Shown in pieces: positions 1 through 9,812 of a DNA stretch of 64,000 nucleotides. The notes beneath the pieces are model-generated. The model was given only the letters and a program-made list of their open reading frames with translations, ran no database searches and had not been told where the DNA came from. The DNA is from Rhea pennata (lineage: Eukaryota; Chordata; Aves; Rheiformes; Rheidae). A program made the translations under genes and the position numbers. Numbering within the stretch: position 1 is the stretch's first letter; the number at the start of each line of letters is the position of its first letter. Location: NCBI RefSeq assembly GCF_028389875.1, contig NC_084664.1, positions 115,947,966-116,011,965 on the forward strand, given 5' to 3'.

Positions 1-1303
1 TAGGAAAGGATTATTCATATCTCCATCTGTGCCCTCTTTTTTGACACTTTCTCACTGATTGAAGGAGAGAATCTTACTGTTACTATTACCTATGAGTGTG
101 GCTGTTTCTCAGCACATGGGACTTTGAGGAACAGAAGGAGGGGGTGCTTAACTGCTATTTCAATCATGCTTGGGACTTTCTGTTGTTTTTTTGTTTGTCT
201 TTGGTCACTCATATCTTTCATTTACTTTCTTCAGCCCATTGCCAGAACTGACAAAATACCAGTGAAAAAGTTTTATTTCCTTCTTAACATTCACTGATTT
301 GTCTTTTAAGAAAAAATTCTGATGAGAGGAAATTCTGAGTCTCAGATTCAGCCAAAAAAAAGAAAAATTTCTCATCTGCTTTTGAGAAGTTGACCTTAGG
401 CTCTTTTGAATTATTCTTTACTTTCTCTCATTCTACCTGTGGACATGGAAGGAGCTTCTCATAAATGACCACAGTACATCGTTGTCCATCTTCAAAACTT
501 TTCTCTGCCAAAATAGCTGTGAAACCAGTGATAACATTTAGGTCGCAGTTTGGCATTATCTTACAGCTAAGTCAATCTAACAGGTAGTTGTTACCAAAAG
601 CCATTTTTTTCCTTCAGTGCCCTGTATGCTTTCTTGTGGCCCCACATTCCCACTGCATGGTCACATGTGCCATCACTGTTACTCATCTGATCTTACAGTG
701 AGATGATTAAGGAAGCTAAATTAGTAGAAAAACAATTGTTTTTCTCAATAAGTGGTTTTCTGCCTGTGAATTTTCACAAATTAAGAGCAGATTAGTTTCA
801 GTGTCAAACCAAAGAAAAACAATTGCATGGGGCAGAAGAGAGGAGCAGGACTGTACTTCTTTGGCACTAGTTAGCTGTTAGATCAGCTTAACCATGACCG
901 CACCTATAAACAGCTAGTACATGAGAATACTGCTTTTATCACACTGATCTGTTTTGTGTTGCTATCTCCCTGAGCTCTTGTGTTTGTAACCACCTTATTT
1001 CCTTTGTTTTGTACTTTGATTGTAAGCCTTTAGTGCAGGGACTACCTCTTTGTACTGCATTTGTAAACTACAACTTTTGCAACTTTGCAATTTTTTCCTG
1101 TGATGTTTACCACATCATATCATTTTTTCCTTCTAAACAGATGCCTCCTCACATTATTTTTTATTGCTTGAGAAGGATGACACAGTCTTCGCAAAGCTGT
1201 TTGCCTACATCAGTGTGAAAATACTTAGTATTATAATATCTCCTATAAATAACATGAATAAACTCAATATTGGAAATACTGTTCTTTTTATTCTGATTTA
1301 ACA
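1..1303. other. no gene recognised
   Basis: AT-rich DNA without recognisable exons. PSMA8 exon 1 was looked for here (its family start SRYDRAITVFSPDGHLFQVE) and not seen. Short open frames at 1009-1218 (+) and 1161-1370 (-) have no recognisable content; the second overlaps the PSMA8 exon 2 remnant antisense. Confidence 0.6.
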
Positions 1304-1431
1304 TTTTGGAATTTGAGGGCTGGATAAAGTTGTGCTGGGGATAGAAGAAAAATCTGTTGCCAAGCTTCAAGAAGAAAGATCTGTGAGGAAGCTTTATGCG
1401 CCTGGTGATCCAATCTTTTTGGCTTTTGCAG
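1304..1431 (+). pseudogene. PSMA8: PSMA8 exon 2 remnant with in-frame TGA
   Basis: In frame from 1305 the block reads FGI, stop, GLDK, then VVLGIEEKSVAKLQEERSVR and KLYAPGDPIFLAFA. This follows the alpha-4 pattern VGIRG..NIVVLGVEKKSVAKLQ and continues through DERTVRK to AFAG. The TGA at 1314-1316 replaces the arginine codon. The 3' border sits where the family splices (phase 1, after GCA G), but the donor reads GC at 1432-1433 instead of GT. No convincing AG acceptor precedes the block. Apart from the stop the frame is open, so decay looks moderate. Confidence 0.85.
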
Positions 1432-3831
1432 GCATTGTTTCCAGTGTTACTGTTCCATAGAGCATCCCATTACAGATGTGGGGCTGTGTCTTTAAAGACT
1501 GGATTTATGAAAAATACTGTGAAGGTGGACAGGGTGGTTTGAGAGACTGGTATTAGGGTATGAAGGTATTAGTTTCATACATAATCAGTTTGAATATAGC
1601 TGAAAGATCCTTATGGGGCCAGTGGGAAATATTTTGATCTTTAAAACTTGATTGATCTCTTACTATTTTTTCAATCATCTTACTCAGCTTTATTTGTGTC
1701 TCTTCAGCCGGGACAAGCCTTGGATAGCAGAAGTTGCTCCTGACTGGTTGCAGCAGCAAAAAGCACACTAAAGGGGAGAAAAAAGGCAAACATAGGGCTC
1801 AAATTCAGCAAAATAAACCAGGATGATATTGGAAACACTCGTGGATAGTTAGGAGATAACTTTAGGCTCAAATTGGTGCTTGTCTCCTTTCATGTATGGA
1901 ACCTCTGTGCAATAACACTTGAGAACATTTGCCTCCCCAAGGAGTATCTTCCTTCAGATAAGGGTTGAATGAAGAGAAGACTGTGTGGAAACTCAGCAGA
2001 TTGGTTAGCAAAACTGCCTAAGCATACATCTCATATCAAGGTGCAGTTTTGTGTTTCCACTAAACTGACTGGTAGTGGCTGGTTGTCACCAGAAGGCAAA
2101 GGTCTTGCTCCTGGCTGTGCTCTCCCACAGTTGTTTCTGTGCTGGCTTTGATGGCTTGCTAAGCCATGGTGAGCCAGGTTAGAGACCTGCGTGGCAGTAA
2201 GCTGAGACAGGAAGAAAAGATTTTTTTGCACTGGCTTACTCAGGGCAGGTAAGAGTCAGCAAAGGCTCCATGAAAGGGTAAACAATCCACAGGAGAGCGT
2301 CACAGTAGCACTGGTTTAGATGAGTTTAAACTCTCACACAAGTGCATGCTCCTGGGGAGCGCTTCTCCTTCCTCCTGTCTCTGCTCTAAGCTTTGCATTT
2401 TCATCTCCTCCTTGGTGCTGTTTCTGATGCTTCCTTGACCTCTTCCAAGTTGATTCAATTCACGAACATCACAGGAAAAATCTTCAAATGTTTTGCTGGG
2501 TTAGCTTGTTAAATTGATTCAATGTGCAACTATTTGAACCTCCAAACTGCATAACGGAAACAGAAATTGAAAGAAGAAGCTGGGGTGGGACGTCCATTGT
2601 TAATGGTCAGACTATGAGAGTGGTTCAGCTGTGTTGTATAACCTCACACTAAGGGTACAACTTGGTGCTATACTTAGCCTACTGTGAGTGCAAGCTGTTA
2701 CTGAAGGAGATAGTCCTAAACTCACTGATCTGATGAAAAAGGTATCTTTTTTTTTGTGAGTTGTCATAAAGTTGTGTGATTGTTAAATCCAGCACAAGGG
2801 AAGCTTCAGGAATGTATGGGAAGTGTATGGGAAGGACAGAACTGTTGCTTTTTGTTGCCACCTCCAATTAGATCATGTTATTATAATGTGAAAGCATCCT
2901 CTTAGGTTGCTTTCACAAGAGATGAAAATAAAACTCAGCTTAATTTTGAGTTATACCAACACAGTGATCTGACTTAACATGGAACTGTAGAACGGCTTGT
3001 GCTGACACAGAGAGAGACTGAGAAGATACACTTAAGAGACAGAGCACAGGGGAATCACCTCTTTCTGTAGCAGTGTTGTCTTTGACTGACTGATACTGAC
3101 CATGGAGATGCTCCCCAAAATGGAGCTTCCAAGTGACGGAAGAAGTTTACAGCTGTTTATAGTAATCAGCTCAAAAAAAAAAAAAAAAAAAGATCCAACT
3201 TAAAAAAAAAAGTATTTACTTTTTTAAGCTGAATGTTTTCATTGACTTACAAGTGGCTGAATTTGTAGCAGAATAGGAGGGTGAAGGGCTATGTCAGGGC
3301 ATGACTAGGGAAGTGGAAAATCAGAAACCTGTTAAACAGGATTTACTATCAGGGAAATTAAAATGTGAAACTGCCTTGGATTTTCTATACTAGCTAGTAA
3401 TGCACAAGAATAAGGATGTACTTCAGCAACCCTCTGTTCTTATAGACTGTGATAATGCTGTTCCTCCAGTTTCCTAGCACTGCGTGGTGGAGAGAGTGGT
3501 ACAACACCATCACCATGAAGTATGGCATCTACAGTAGGGGACAGTTTTTTTTCAGAATGTGTTTTTGGAGGAGTTAAATCCATACTTAATACTATAAATC
3601 CACTTTCCTTAAAAGCTGTTATGGCCTGAAATTTATATAAAAATTTCTCAGAATAAGAAAGTTACTTCTATATACTGCTTCAAATTTGTGTTTTCTGTCT
3701 CCATCTACATTGCTTTTTCAGCAGTTTCTGATTTAAGAAAAATGTAATAGGTTGCTCTTTCTTGAATAATGATTTGCTGTTAATTAATGGAAGAGTCTTT
3801 GTGATTTCTTTTTATCATGATGATTATGCAG
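1432..3831. other. remnant intron 2 of the PSMA8 locus
   Basis: AT-rich DNA with a 19-nt A tract at 3173-3191. No exon-like block or recognisable repeat was seen. Confidence 0.55.
3173..3191. repeat. A19 homopolymer
   Basis: Nineteen consecutive A in the PSMA8 remnant intron 2, with a second A tract about 10 bases further on. No retrocopy body was recognised upstream. Confidence 0.9.
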
Positions 3832-3953
3832 ACCTGGCTGCTGGTGCTAGAGTAGTGATTAACAGAGCCAGGATGGAACATCAGAGCCATAAACTGATTG
3901 TTGACGATCCAGTCACAGTAGAATATCTCACACAACACATTGCAACTTAGCAG
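3832..3953 (+). pseudogene. PSMA8: PSMA8 exon 3 remnant with in-frame TAG and no donor
   Basis: An AG acceptor at 3830-3831 with an upstream T-rich tract opens a phase-1 exon. It reads [20 protein letters not shown] and then [18 protein letters not shown], matching the alpha-4 segment [15 protein letters not shown] through PVTVEYITR.IA. The next codon is TAG at 3948-3950, where the family has LKQ, and no GT donor follows the expected CAG end. The phase agrees with the end of exon 2. Sequence conservation before the stop is high. Confidence 0.87.
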
Positions 3954-5668
3954 CTAAGCAGTTTGGCACTGTCAGACTTCTGTATAAAAGCTTTAAGTCC
4001 TTAATATTGAAGACAATGCAATTGTTTCTCTTCCATCTGTTAAAAAAGGAAGTCAGGTTAAGCTTTCTTTGTAGGATTTCTTAAAAAACATGAATATCAC
4101 TTGAGAAAAATAACTTTTTTCACAAGAAAATAACAGCTATGATCACCTCTTTTATTTTAAGAAACACCAACAAGTATATTTTCTTGTCTATTTCCATGTG
4201 TATACATCTGGTGAAGAACTTCCTTGTGTAATTTGGAAATAATAATGCAGAGAGACCAAACAATATTATCACATTAAGGAGCTAAGATAAGACTGAAAAC
4301 TTAAAACAACAACAAAAGTCCTTACAGCAGAGAGCAACGTGAGAGGCTAAACTGAAAGTAAAACTCAGAGACACAGATTCTTAATTTCAAATACTGAAGA
4401 TCAGCAGAACACCTGTGAGCAGTTTGATTGACTGCAAGCATCTGAGATGGCCCTTGGAATCTGTTCACAGCTGTGCCCAAGAGCTTGTTAAAGGATGATT
4501 TCACTAAGCCTTAATTCCTGTAGTTCATGTGGTTTTAACAGGGAATGCTTATTTCACTATGAAGACAGTTCTGTCTTAGTTATTTCTGTGTCAGTTGTAC
4601 CGCTGTGGAGTTGTACAGCTGCAGTATTGCCCACAATATCAGAATATCAGAAATAATCTGTTGGTGTATCAAAAATGCACTGCTATATGGTGCATAGTTG
4701 TAATGTACCTTTTCTGTTCTGTACTTCTGTACTAGGCCTGTAATATTCTTAATTTTCTGGGATGCTAAAACTGGTTAGCTTGCTCACACCTCTACACACA
4801 GGGTAATGGGAGTCCTAAACTGTACCAGACAGATCCATCTGGTGACTACTGTTCTTGGAAAGCAACTATCTATTTAATATATATACTGTATATATGTATT
4901 GTATATATAGATTTTATGTGGAATCAATTTTATACAATAAAAATCTTTGTATAGTTGGTGTATTTCACTGAAGCTAGATGTTGAATTCTGAACCAGTCAA
5001 AAGGGAAGTTCAAGCTGAGTGAGCCATTGACACATACTTGCTTTTCAAATAAAGTTATAAGACTATAGCAAAAATACAAAAATAGGTGTAAAAGCTTTAC
5101 AAAGGCGATTTCCAAAGGCACCTGTTGTTTGCTATATTGCTTTCTACTTGCCTCAAAAATAGTAGCTTGTTACAGAAAACTAAAGGTATATTCCATCTGA
5201 AATTTGCCTCACTTATCTTCGTGATTCTTCTGTTCACTTGTTGCTTTATATGTAAACTTTTCTGTGTAGAAAACTTTTATGTTTTGAAAACTCCTGTATT
5301 ACCTGTATTTGAAGGTACACAGACAACACCAACTAATCCATTAGAGTTTTGGTACCAGGTAGTTCTGAGTCTTACCTTGCTCTTTCTTGATCATAGGCTT
5401 TTGTAACTGACTCCAGCAGGACAGGCACAAATACGGTGAACCCTTCCATTCAGTCTGTTTAACCTAAAAGATCTCCCCATCAGCACTGCAGCTGCGCTAC
5501 TGGAAGCAGTGCTAAGAGAGCTAATCTAGATTATTAGATTTAGCCTTCCATTCCAGTTCCAGGGCAATTGTTGTATGTGTACAGGCATACAGGTGACAGA
5601 AAAGAGAAGTGGAGCAATCCTTCTTTCAGAGCAGTGAACCTGGGCACAATTGGGAGTATCTTTTCTCT

Positions 5669-5692
5669 CCCCCCCCCCCCCCCCCCCCCCCC
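5669..5692. repeat. C24 homopolymer
   Basis: Twenty-four consecutive C, long enough that assembly length is uncertain. It gives rise to poly-Gly antisense frames that are not genes. Confidence 0.9.
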
Positions 5693-7103
5693 AAGGAAAA
5701 TGGATGCAGTGAGGCAGAACTGAGGAAGTACCCAGGCTAAAGAAATGGTCACATCTGACTGCAGCTAGTGTTTGTACTGTGTACTCAGTCAATCAAGTCT
5801 TTACCCTTTCAATTTACTGGGGTAATTTCGTTGCTGGCTTTGTGCCTAATGATTGCTTAAAGATCTTGTAATGTATATGCTTATGGGCTACCTCTTCATG
5901 AGTGAACAAAACTGCCAATGCTGACTTTTTGTCCCTGAGGCTGTGTTCAGACCAGACTCCCTTTGTGCCAGAAGTGAAATAGCTGTACCCAGACTGATGC
6001 TTCCCAGTGTGGGCCATTCCTGAATGTTGCTCAGACACTGTCTGGGGGAGAAGTAATTAGGCTGTGCCAAAAGCTCGCCAGAGACTGTTGTAGCAATACT
6101 GATGATCAAGTTGCAGTGTCTGGGCCCAAGCACTGGTAATTTTTCTCTTCTGTCATAGACATAGCTAAGGTAACTGAAAGCTGCTGCAGTGCATTGATTT
6201 CTCCAGTGTAGGCAGGAGTCGTGTCCACCTTTACAGTTCAGCATCTCTGCTTTGGATTAATTCTGTTTTGTAATAAAATACAAGTATCTTCCAAGCTTAA
6301 TAGGAGGAGAGGAAAGGGAAAGATAGTATGCTAACATACTGTAATAGTTTCTGTGCTCTGTTTATGTGTAAATCAGAACAACTTTTTTTCTGCAGAATGG
6401 ATTAAAATTCCTCCAAACCTATCAATATATGTCTCTTGGTGAAGGCAAGATCAGAGATCACATTTGTTTTGAGGGAAAGAACCTTTTAAATCTTACACCA
6501 GCTTTACACATGCTGTGCTTATTTTATGAATCTTTTGCTATCTTTAACCACCAATTAAATAAAAAAGCTAAAGAGAAAGTTGAGTAGTGAATACCACTTC
6601 TGTATTAATTTATCTTTGTTTCCAGGAAGGTAGTCTTATTACATAAATATTTCTCATTGCTACATTGATATTGTAAATGCTAGTTTTATCAATTTTATAT
6701 TTCTGTCACTTTCTAACACACCTTAATATTATGTATGGCTGTAAAGTAACTAGTAGTATTGGCAAGCAATTAAACAACTGGCAAGCAACTGAACTCTGCT
6801 TTCTCTCAGAAATTTTGTAGGGGAAGTTGCCTTTAAGATAAAGTAATATATCAGGTAATAGCTATTCTTGCTGGTATCATCATCTCCCTCCTAGCTCCTG
6901 TTTGTTCTGAGACTCAGGTTCTTGACTGGAGGTTATAGCCAAAAGGTAAGAAGTCCTAATTCCTTCATTCCTCCTTTCTTATTTGTGTGTCCCCCCCCTC
7001 CCCAAGCTGAGTGTGGAATAGCAGAGTTAACTTACTGCTGCAAGTGATAGTGGTTTTGCCTTCTGGTCTTCTATTGTTCTATACTGTGATATGCCCATTA
7101 CAC

Positions 7104-7119
7104 TTTTTTTTTTTTTTTT
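7104..7119. repeat. T16 homopolymer
   Basis: Sixteen consecutive T in the PSMA8 remnant region. Confidence 0.9.
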
Positions 7120-7512
7120 GGTTCCTTATCCTGCTGGGGCCTACTTTTAGTTGCTTCTTATTCCCCAGTTTTTGCCTCAAGAGTGTAGTTAATTGGATTA
7201 CAGTTCATGTTCTCTGCTTGGTTCCCAAGAGCCAGAAAGCAGGGCAGTGAAAGCTACCATCTGTTTTTCCCTTGTCCTGTGGATTTCTTTCATCTCTAAT
7301 GAACTCAGACCAAAACACAGACCAGTGTGCTCAAGAGCTATCATAATACTTCAAAGCGGTTGTTGAGCTAGCTGGGAAAGAACTGTGGAGCATACAGAAA
7401 GATATTAAACAGATCAAGCAATGAGCCCATGAAAAGCTGAGGGTTAACAAAATCTGACAACTGTTTCATTAATGACAATGTTGTAAACATGATAAAAAAA
7501 TCATTCTGAATG

Positions 7513-7625
7513 TACTTGTTTCTCTGTGAACTGTGCAAGACACCATTCTTGCCATTCTCATTATCATTGGAGAAAATGTTGATAGAACCTTGTCTCTGGG
7601 ATTGGCAGTGGTATATTGATAGTTA
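7513..7625 (+). pseudogene. PSMA8: possible degenerate PSMA8 exon 4
   Basis: This stretch lies in the right order between exons 3 and 5. By eye it aligns patchily at nucleotide level with the alpha-4 exon encoding [20 protein letters not shown] and the following DGT.RLYQTDPSG.YHAWK segment. Examples are CCATTCTTGCCATTCTCATT around 7542-7561, GTTGATAGAACC around 7578-7589 and GGTATAT around 7620. No frame stays open over the block and no clear splice sites are present. The match is weak and could be chance. Confidence 0.35.
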
Positions 7626-8621
7626 TGTAAAAACATGAGTTCTTTTCAGGGATACAGTTAGTTGGCAAAGTCATGGCATGGGTGCAGATGTTCATAATCA
7701 GCTCCTCAGTATCCCCACATGAAACTTCTGCCCATCTTCCGCTTTCCTTTCAAATGAACGGATATTAATTTTTTAAAGATTGTATTAAAATCATGTTTTG
7801 TTAAACTTCAGAGAGGGAAAATAATCCTTGAAACTTCTATTATATGAATTGTATCATTATGCAATCACTACCAATATTTATTTACTAGGCACTGTGGGAA
7901 ATAACATAGCTTTAACACTAGAAGCCAGTCTTGCACACCAAATCATATGGACATCATTCAGTCTACCAGGAACCTCTGACAGCATTTTCAATGTTGATGA
8001 AATTGAAAAAAAGTTTTGAGATCATTATAGAGAAACGTTGTGCATGCCTTTTTTTTTCTATTTGATGTAAAGAAATAGTACCAAACTTTGTCAGCTCTTC
8101 CAAGCAGAACTTCTTGGCTTTTTTGAAAGGCTGAATGTAGGTCTGTATTGGTCAGTGAAGTATGCTGCATCCTGGCTTACTCAGAATGCTTCTCTCATGG
8201 TCAGAATTTAATTTGAATTTAACTATTAGTCACAGGACTGTGTTAAGAGGTTCCAAAATTTCTGACCTTCTCTAGCTCTTTATTAGAAGAGGTATTAGCA
8301 AATAGAGAGATGCTAGCATAGTGTACATACAGAAGACATATGGCATGAAAGAGTTTTGACATCTCCTGTTCTGACATATTTATGTCCCCAGATACATTAA
8401 GATCAAGTCTTGAAACATTATCAGATCCTAAATAGAAGTGAGGGGAAATCACTGCCCTGGCAGATAGGCAAATTCTGAATTATATATTGCATGGTGATAT
8501 GGGGGGAATCCCAAATTAGAACTCAGTGTGGAATGTATACAAGCCTTTATACGACTGATTACAACAGGTAAATCAATTTATGTTGTGGTGAGATGTATAG
8601 CTCTCTTTCTGTTCTCCACAG

Positions 8622-8741
8622 GCCAATACAATTTGCCACAATGCTGAAACTGTGCACAAATTTTTGGAAAAGAATCACACAAAAGCAGCTATGGCACCTC
8701 ATAAAGACATCATCAAATTAGTAGTAAGAGCTTTCCTAGAA
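8622..8741 (+). pseudogene. PSMA8: PSMA8 exon 5, open with intact splice sites
   Basis: A good acceptor (CTCCACAG, ending 8621) and donor (GTAAGT from 8742) flank exactly 40 codons. They begin ANTICHNAETVHKFLEKNH and end HKDIIKLVVRAFLE. This is the alpha-4 exon typified by ANAIGRSAKTVREFLEKNYT and IKL.IKALLE. The phase is 0/0 as in the family. There are several unusual changes (for example AIGRS to TICHN), but no stop or frameshift. It is listed as pseudogene because flanking exons of the same gene are broken. Confidence 0.85.
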
Positions 8742-8861
8742 GTAAGTGATCCAATACAATGTATGTGATAAATACTTCAAGAAAAGCTTGGATTTCTTTC
8801 CTTTATGGGAATGTAAAATGCTTGTAAACATACTTATTTTAATGATTTTGTTGTGCATTAG

Positions 8862-8921
8862 GTTGTGTGGTCTGGTGGAAAAAATATTGAACTTAATATA
8901 GTAAGAAACCAGCCACCACAG
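8862..8921 (+). pseudogene. PSMA8: PSMA8 exon 6, open with intact splice sites, one codon short
   Basis: An acceptor ending TTAG at 8861 and a donor GTATGT from 8922 flank 20 codons reading VVWSGGKNIELNIVRNQPPQ. The family has VVQSGGKNIELAIIRRNQPL plus one lysine, so one of the paired arginine codons is missing. Phase 0/0 is kept. The 120-nt intron separating it from the previous exon also has normal borders. Confidence 0.85.
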
Positions 8922-9552
8922 GTATGTGTTTGACTTTATATGGAAAAAAATATATATAGCTGTATACAGAATCTTCTCACAGAAATTATTCCAGGTGACA
9001 CCTGTGCATTCAGCTTGATGTATGAAGTGTCCCCTAACATCTGGTGGTACAATGTTAGGTGACTTCTGTGATGTCTCTGCGGACTGATAGCGCTGGGAGC
9101 TATAGTAATTGTTGCTAATTTATAACAGAGTGTAAGACTGTTGGGAACATTTTATGCAGAAAGCAGTTCTGGGAAGGCATATGACAACATGCTACATCTA
9201 TTGGGTGTATAAGACATTACTGTTGTTTCTTAAAATTATGAAAGTGATAGGAATGTTTTATCCTGTAGCAATTCTTATTGCAGTATTTCTAACATGCTGT
9301 AGTCCCTTCATAGCTTAATAGCTTCTATAACAAGTGGAAACACAGGCTTTGAGAACATAGAAAATTTATATTAAAAATATGATTAGAATAAAATATTTTC
9401 ATTTTTGGGGACACAGTTTCATTGCTGATGCTCACTGCATTATCTATGTGAAAAAAGAGAGTATATAAAATATCTAGCTGAGCTAAGATTTTATTAAGCT
9501 ATAATATAATGTCATCAGTCTCAAATGACAAGATTCCTGTTGTTTGTTGTAG

Positions 9553-9669
9553 CTTACAGTTATTGCTGCTGTATCTTTAAGAAGTCCAGTTCTAGATGCA
9601 TTACTTGACAGTCAAAATATTACAAATATTTGGCAGCACAGTCTGTACCTATGGAATGCAAATGAATAA
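9553..9669 (+). other. candidate terminal exon-like open frame of unknown origin
   Basis: A T-rich stretch ending in TAG at 9550-9552 looks like an acceptor. The next 39 codons are open in phase 0, reading LTVIAAVSLRSPVLDALLDS and onward to NITNIWQHSLYLWNANE, then TAA. An AATAAA overlaps the stop region at about 9665. Phase 0 is compatible with the donor of the PSMA8 exon at 8862-8921. I do not recognise the peptide. It may be an unrelated repeat fragment or chance. Confidence 0.2.
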
Positions 9670-9726
9670 ATTATAATATCACACTTGCAAATCAGTGGTA
9701 TTAATACTTTTATTTGTCTTATTCAG

Positions 9727-9812
9727 ATTTTTTAGTGAAAAAAATAATGAAATGTAAGTTGCAGAAATAGAGAAGGGAAAAGAAAATCTGAAAAGAAAAA
9801 GAAGAAAAATAT
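9727..9812 (+). pseudogene. PSMA8: PSMA8 last exon remnant, frameshifted
   Basis: An AG at 9725-9726 is followed by a purine-rich block. At nucleotide level it aligns with the alpha-4 last exon (MFSAKEVELYVTEIEKEKEE and a Lys-rich tail): TTTAGTGAAAAA near 9731, then GAAATAGAGAAGGGAAAAG and AAGAAAAAGAAGAAA. Any single frame meets stops (TAG, TGA and TAA near the 5' end), so indels have destroyed it. The A-rich composition lowers certainty, but order and distance fit. Confidence 0.55.

Larger units (their letters stand above)
3954..8621. other. remnant introns around the missing PSMA8 exon 4
   Basis: Contains AT-alternating sequence near 4877-4912, a 24-nt C tract at 5669-5692, a T tract at 7104-7119 and the weak exon 4 candidate at 7513-7625. 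Open frames such as 5888-6244 (-, 118 codons) have no recognisable domain. Confidence 0.5.
1304..9812 (+). pseudogene. PSMA8: PSMA8-like proteasome alpha-4 subunit gene, decayed (overall locus)
   Basis: Five blocks, and a weaker sixth, occur in the order of the exons of a 20S proteasome alpha-4 gene (PSMA7/PSMA8 family). A functional product would be an alpha-ring subunit of the proteasome; PSMA8 is the testis-specific alpha4s form in mammals. Blocks: exon 2 at 1304-1431, exon 3 at 3832-3953, possible exon 4 at 7513-7625, exon 5 at 8622-8741, exon 6 at 8862-8921, exon 7 at 9727-9812. Exon 1 is not seen and may lie before the window. Intron phases where readable agree with the family. Exons 2, 3 and 7 carry stops, lost donors or frameshifts, so no full-length subunit can be made. 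Introns are present, so this is not a processed copy. Position directly upstream of TAF4B on the same strand favours PSMA8 over PSMA7. Confidence 0.85.

Noticed and set aside
5526-5792. Antisense frames with poly-Gly
   Set aside because: Produced by the C24 homopolymer, not coding.
5888-6244. 118-codon antisense frame, with a fancied sense-strand match to the alpha-4 RLYQTD motif near 5990-6010
   Set aside because: The antisense peptide is unrecognised. The sense match needs an inserted base and has no support on either side; the 7513-7625 stretch fits exon 4 better.
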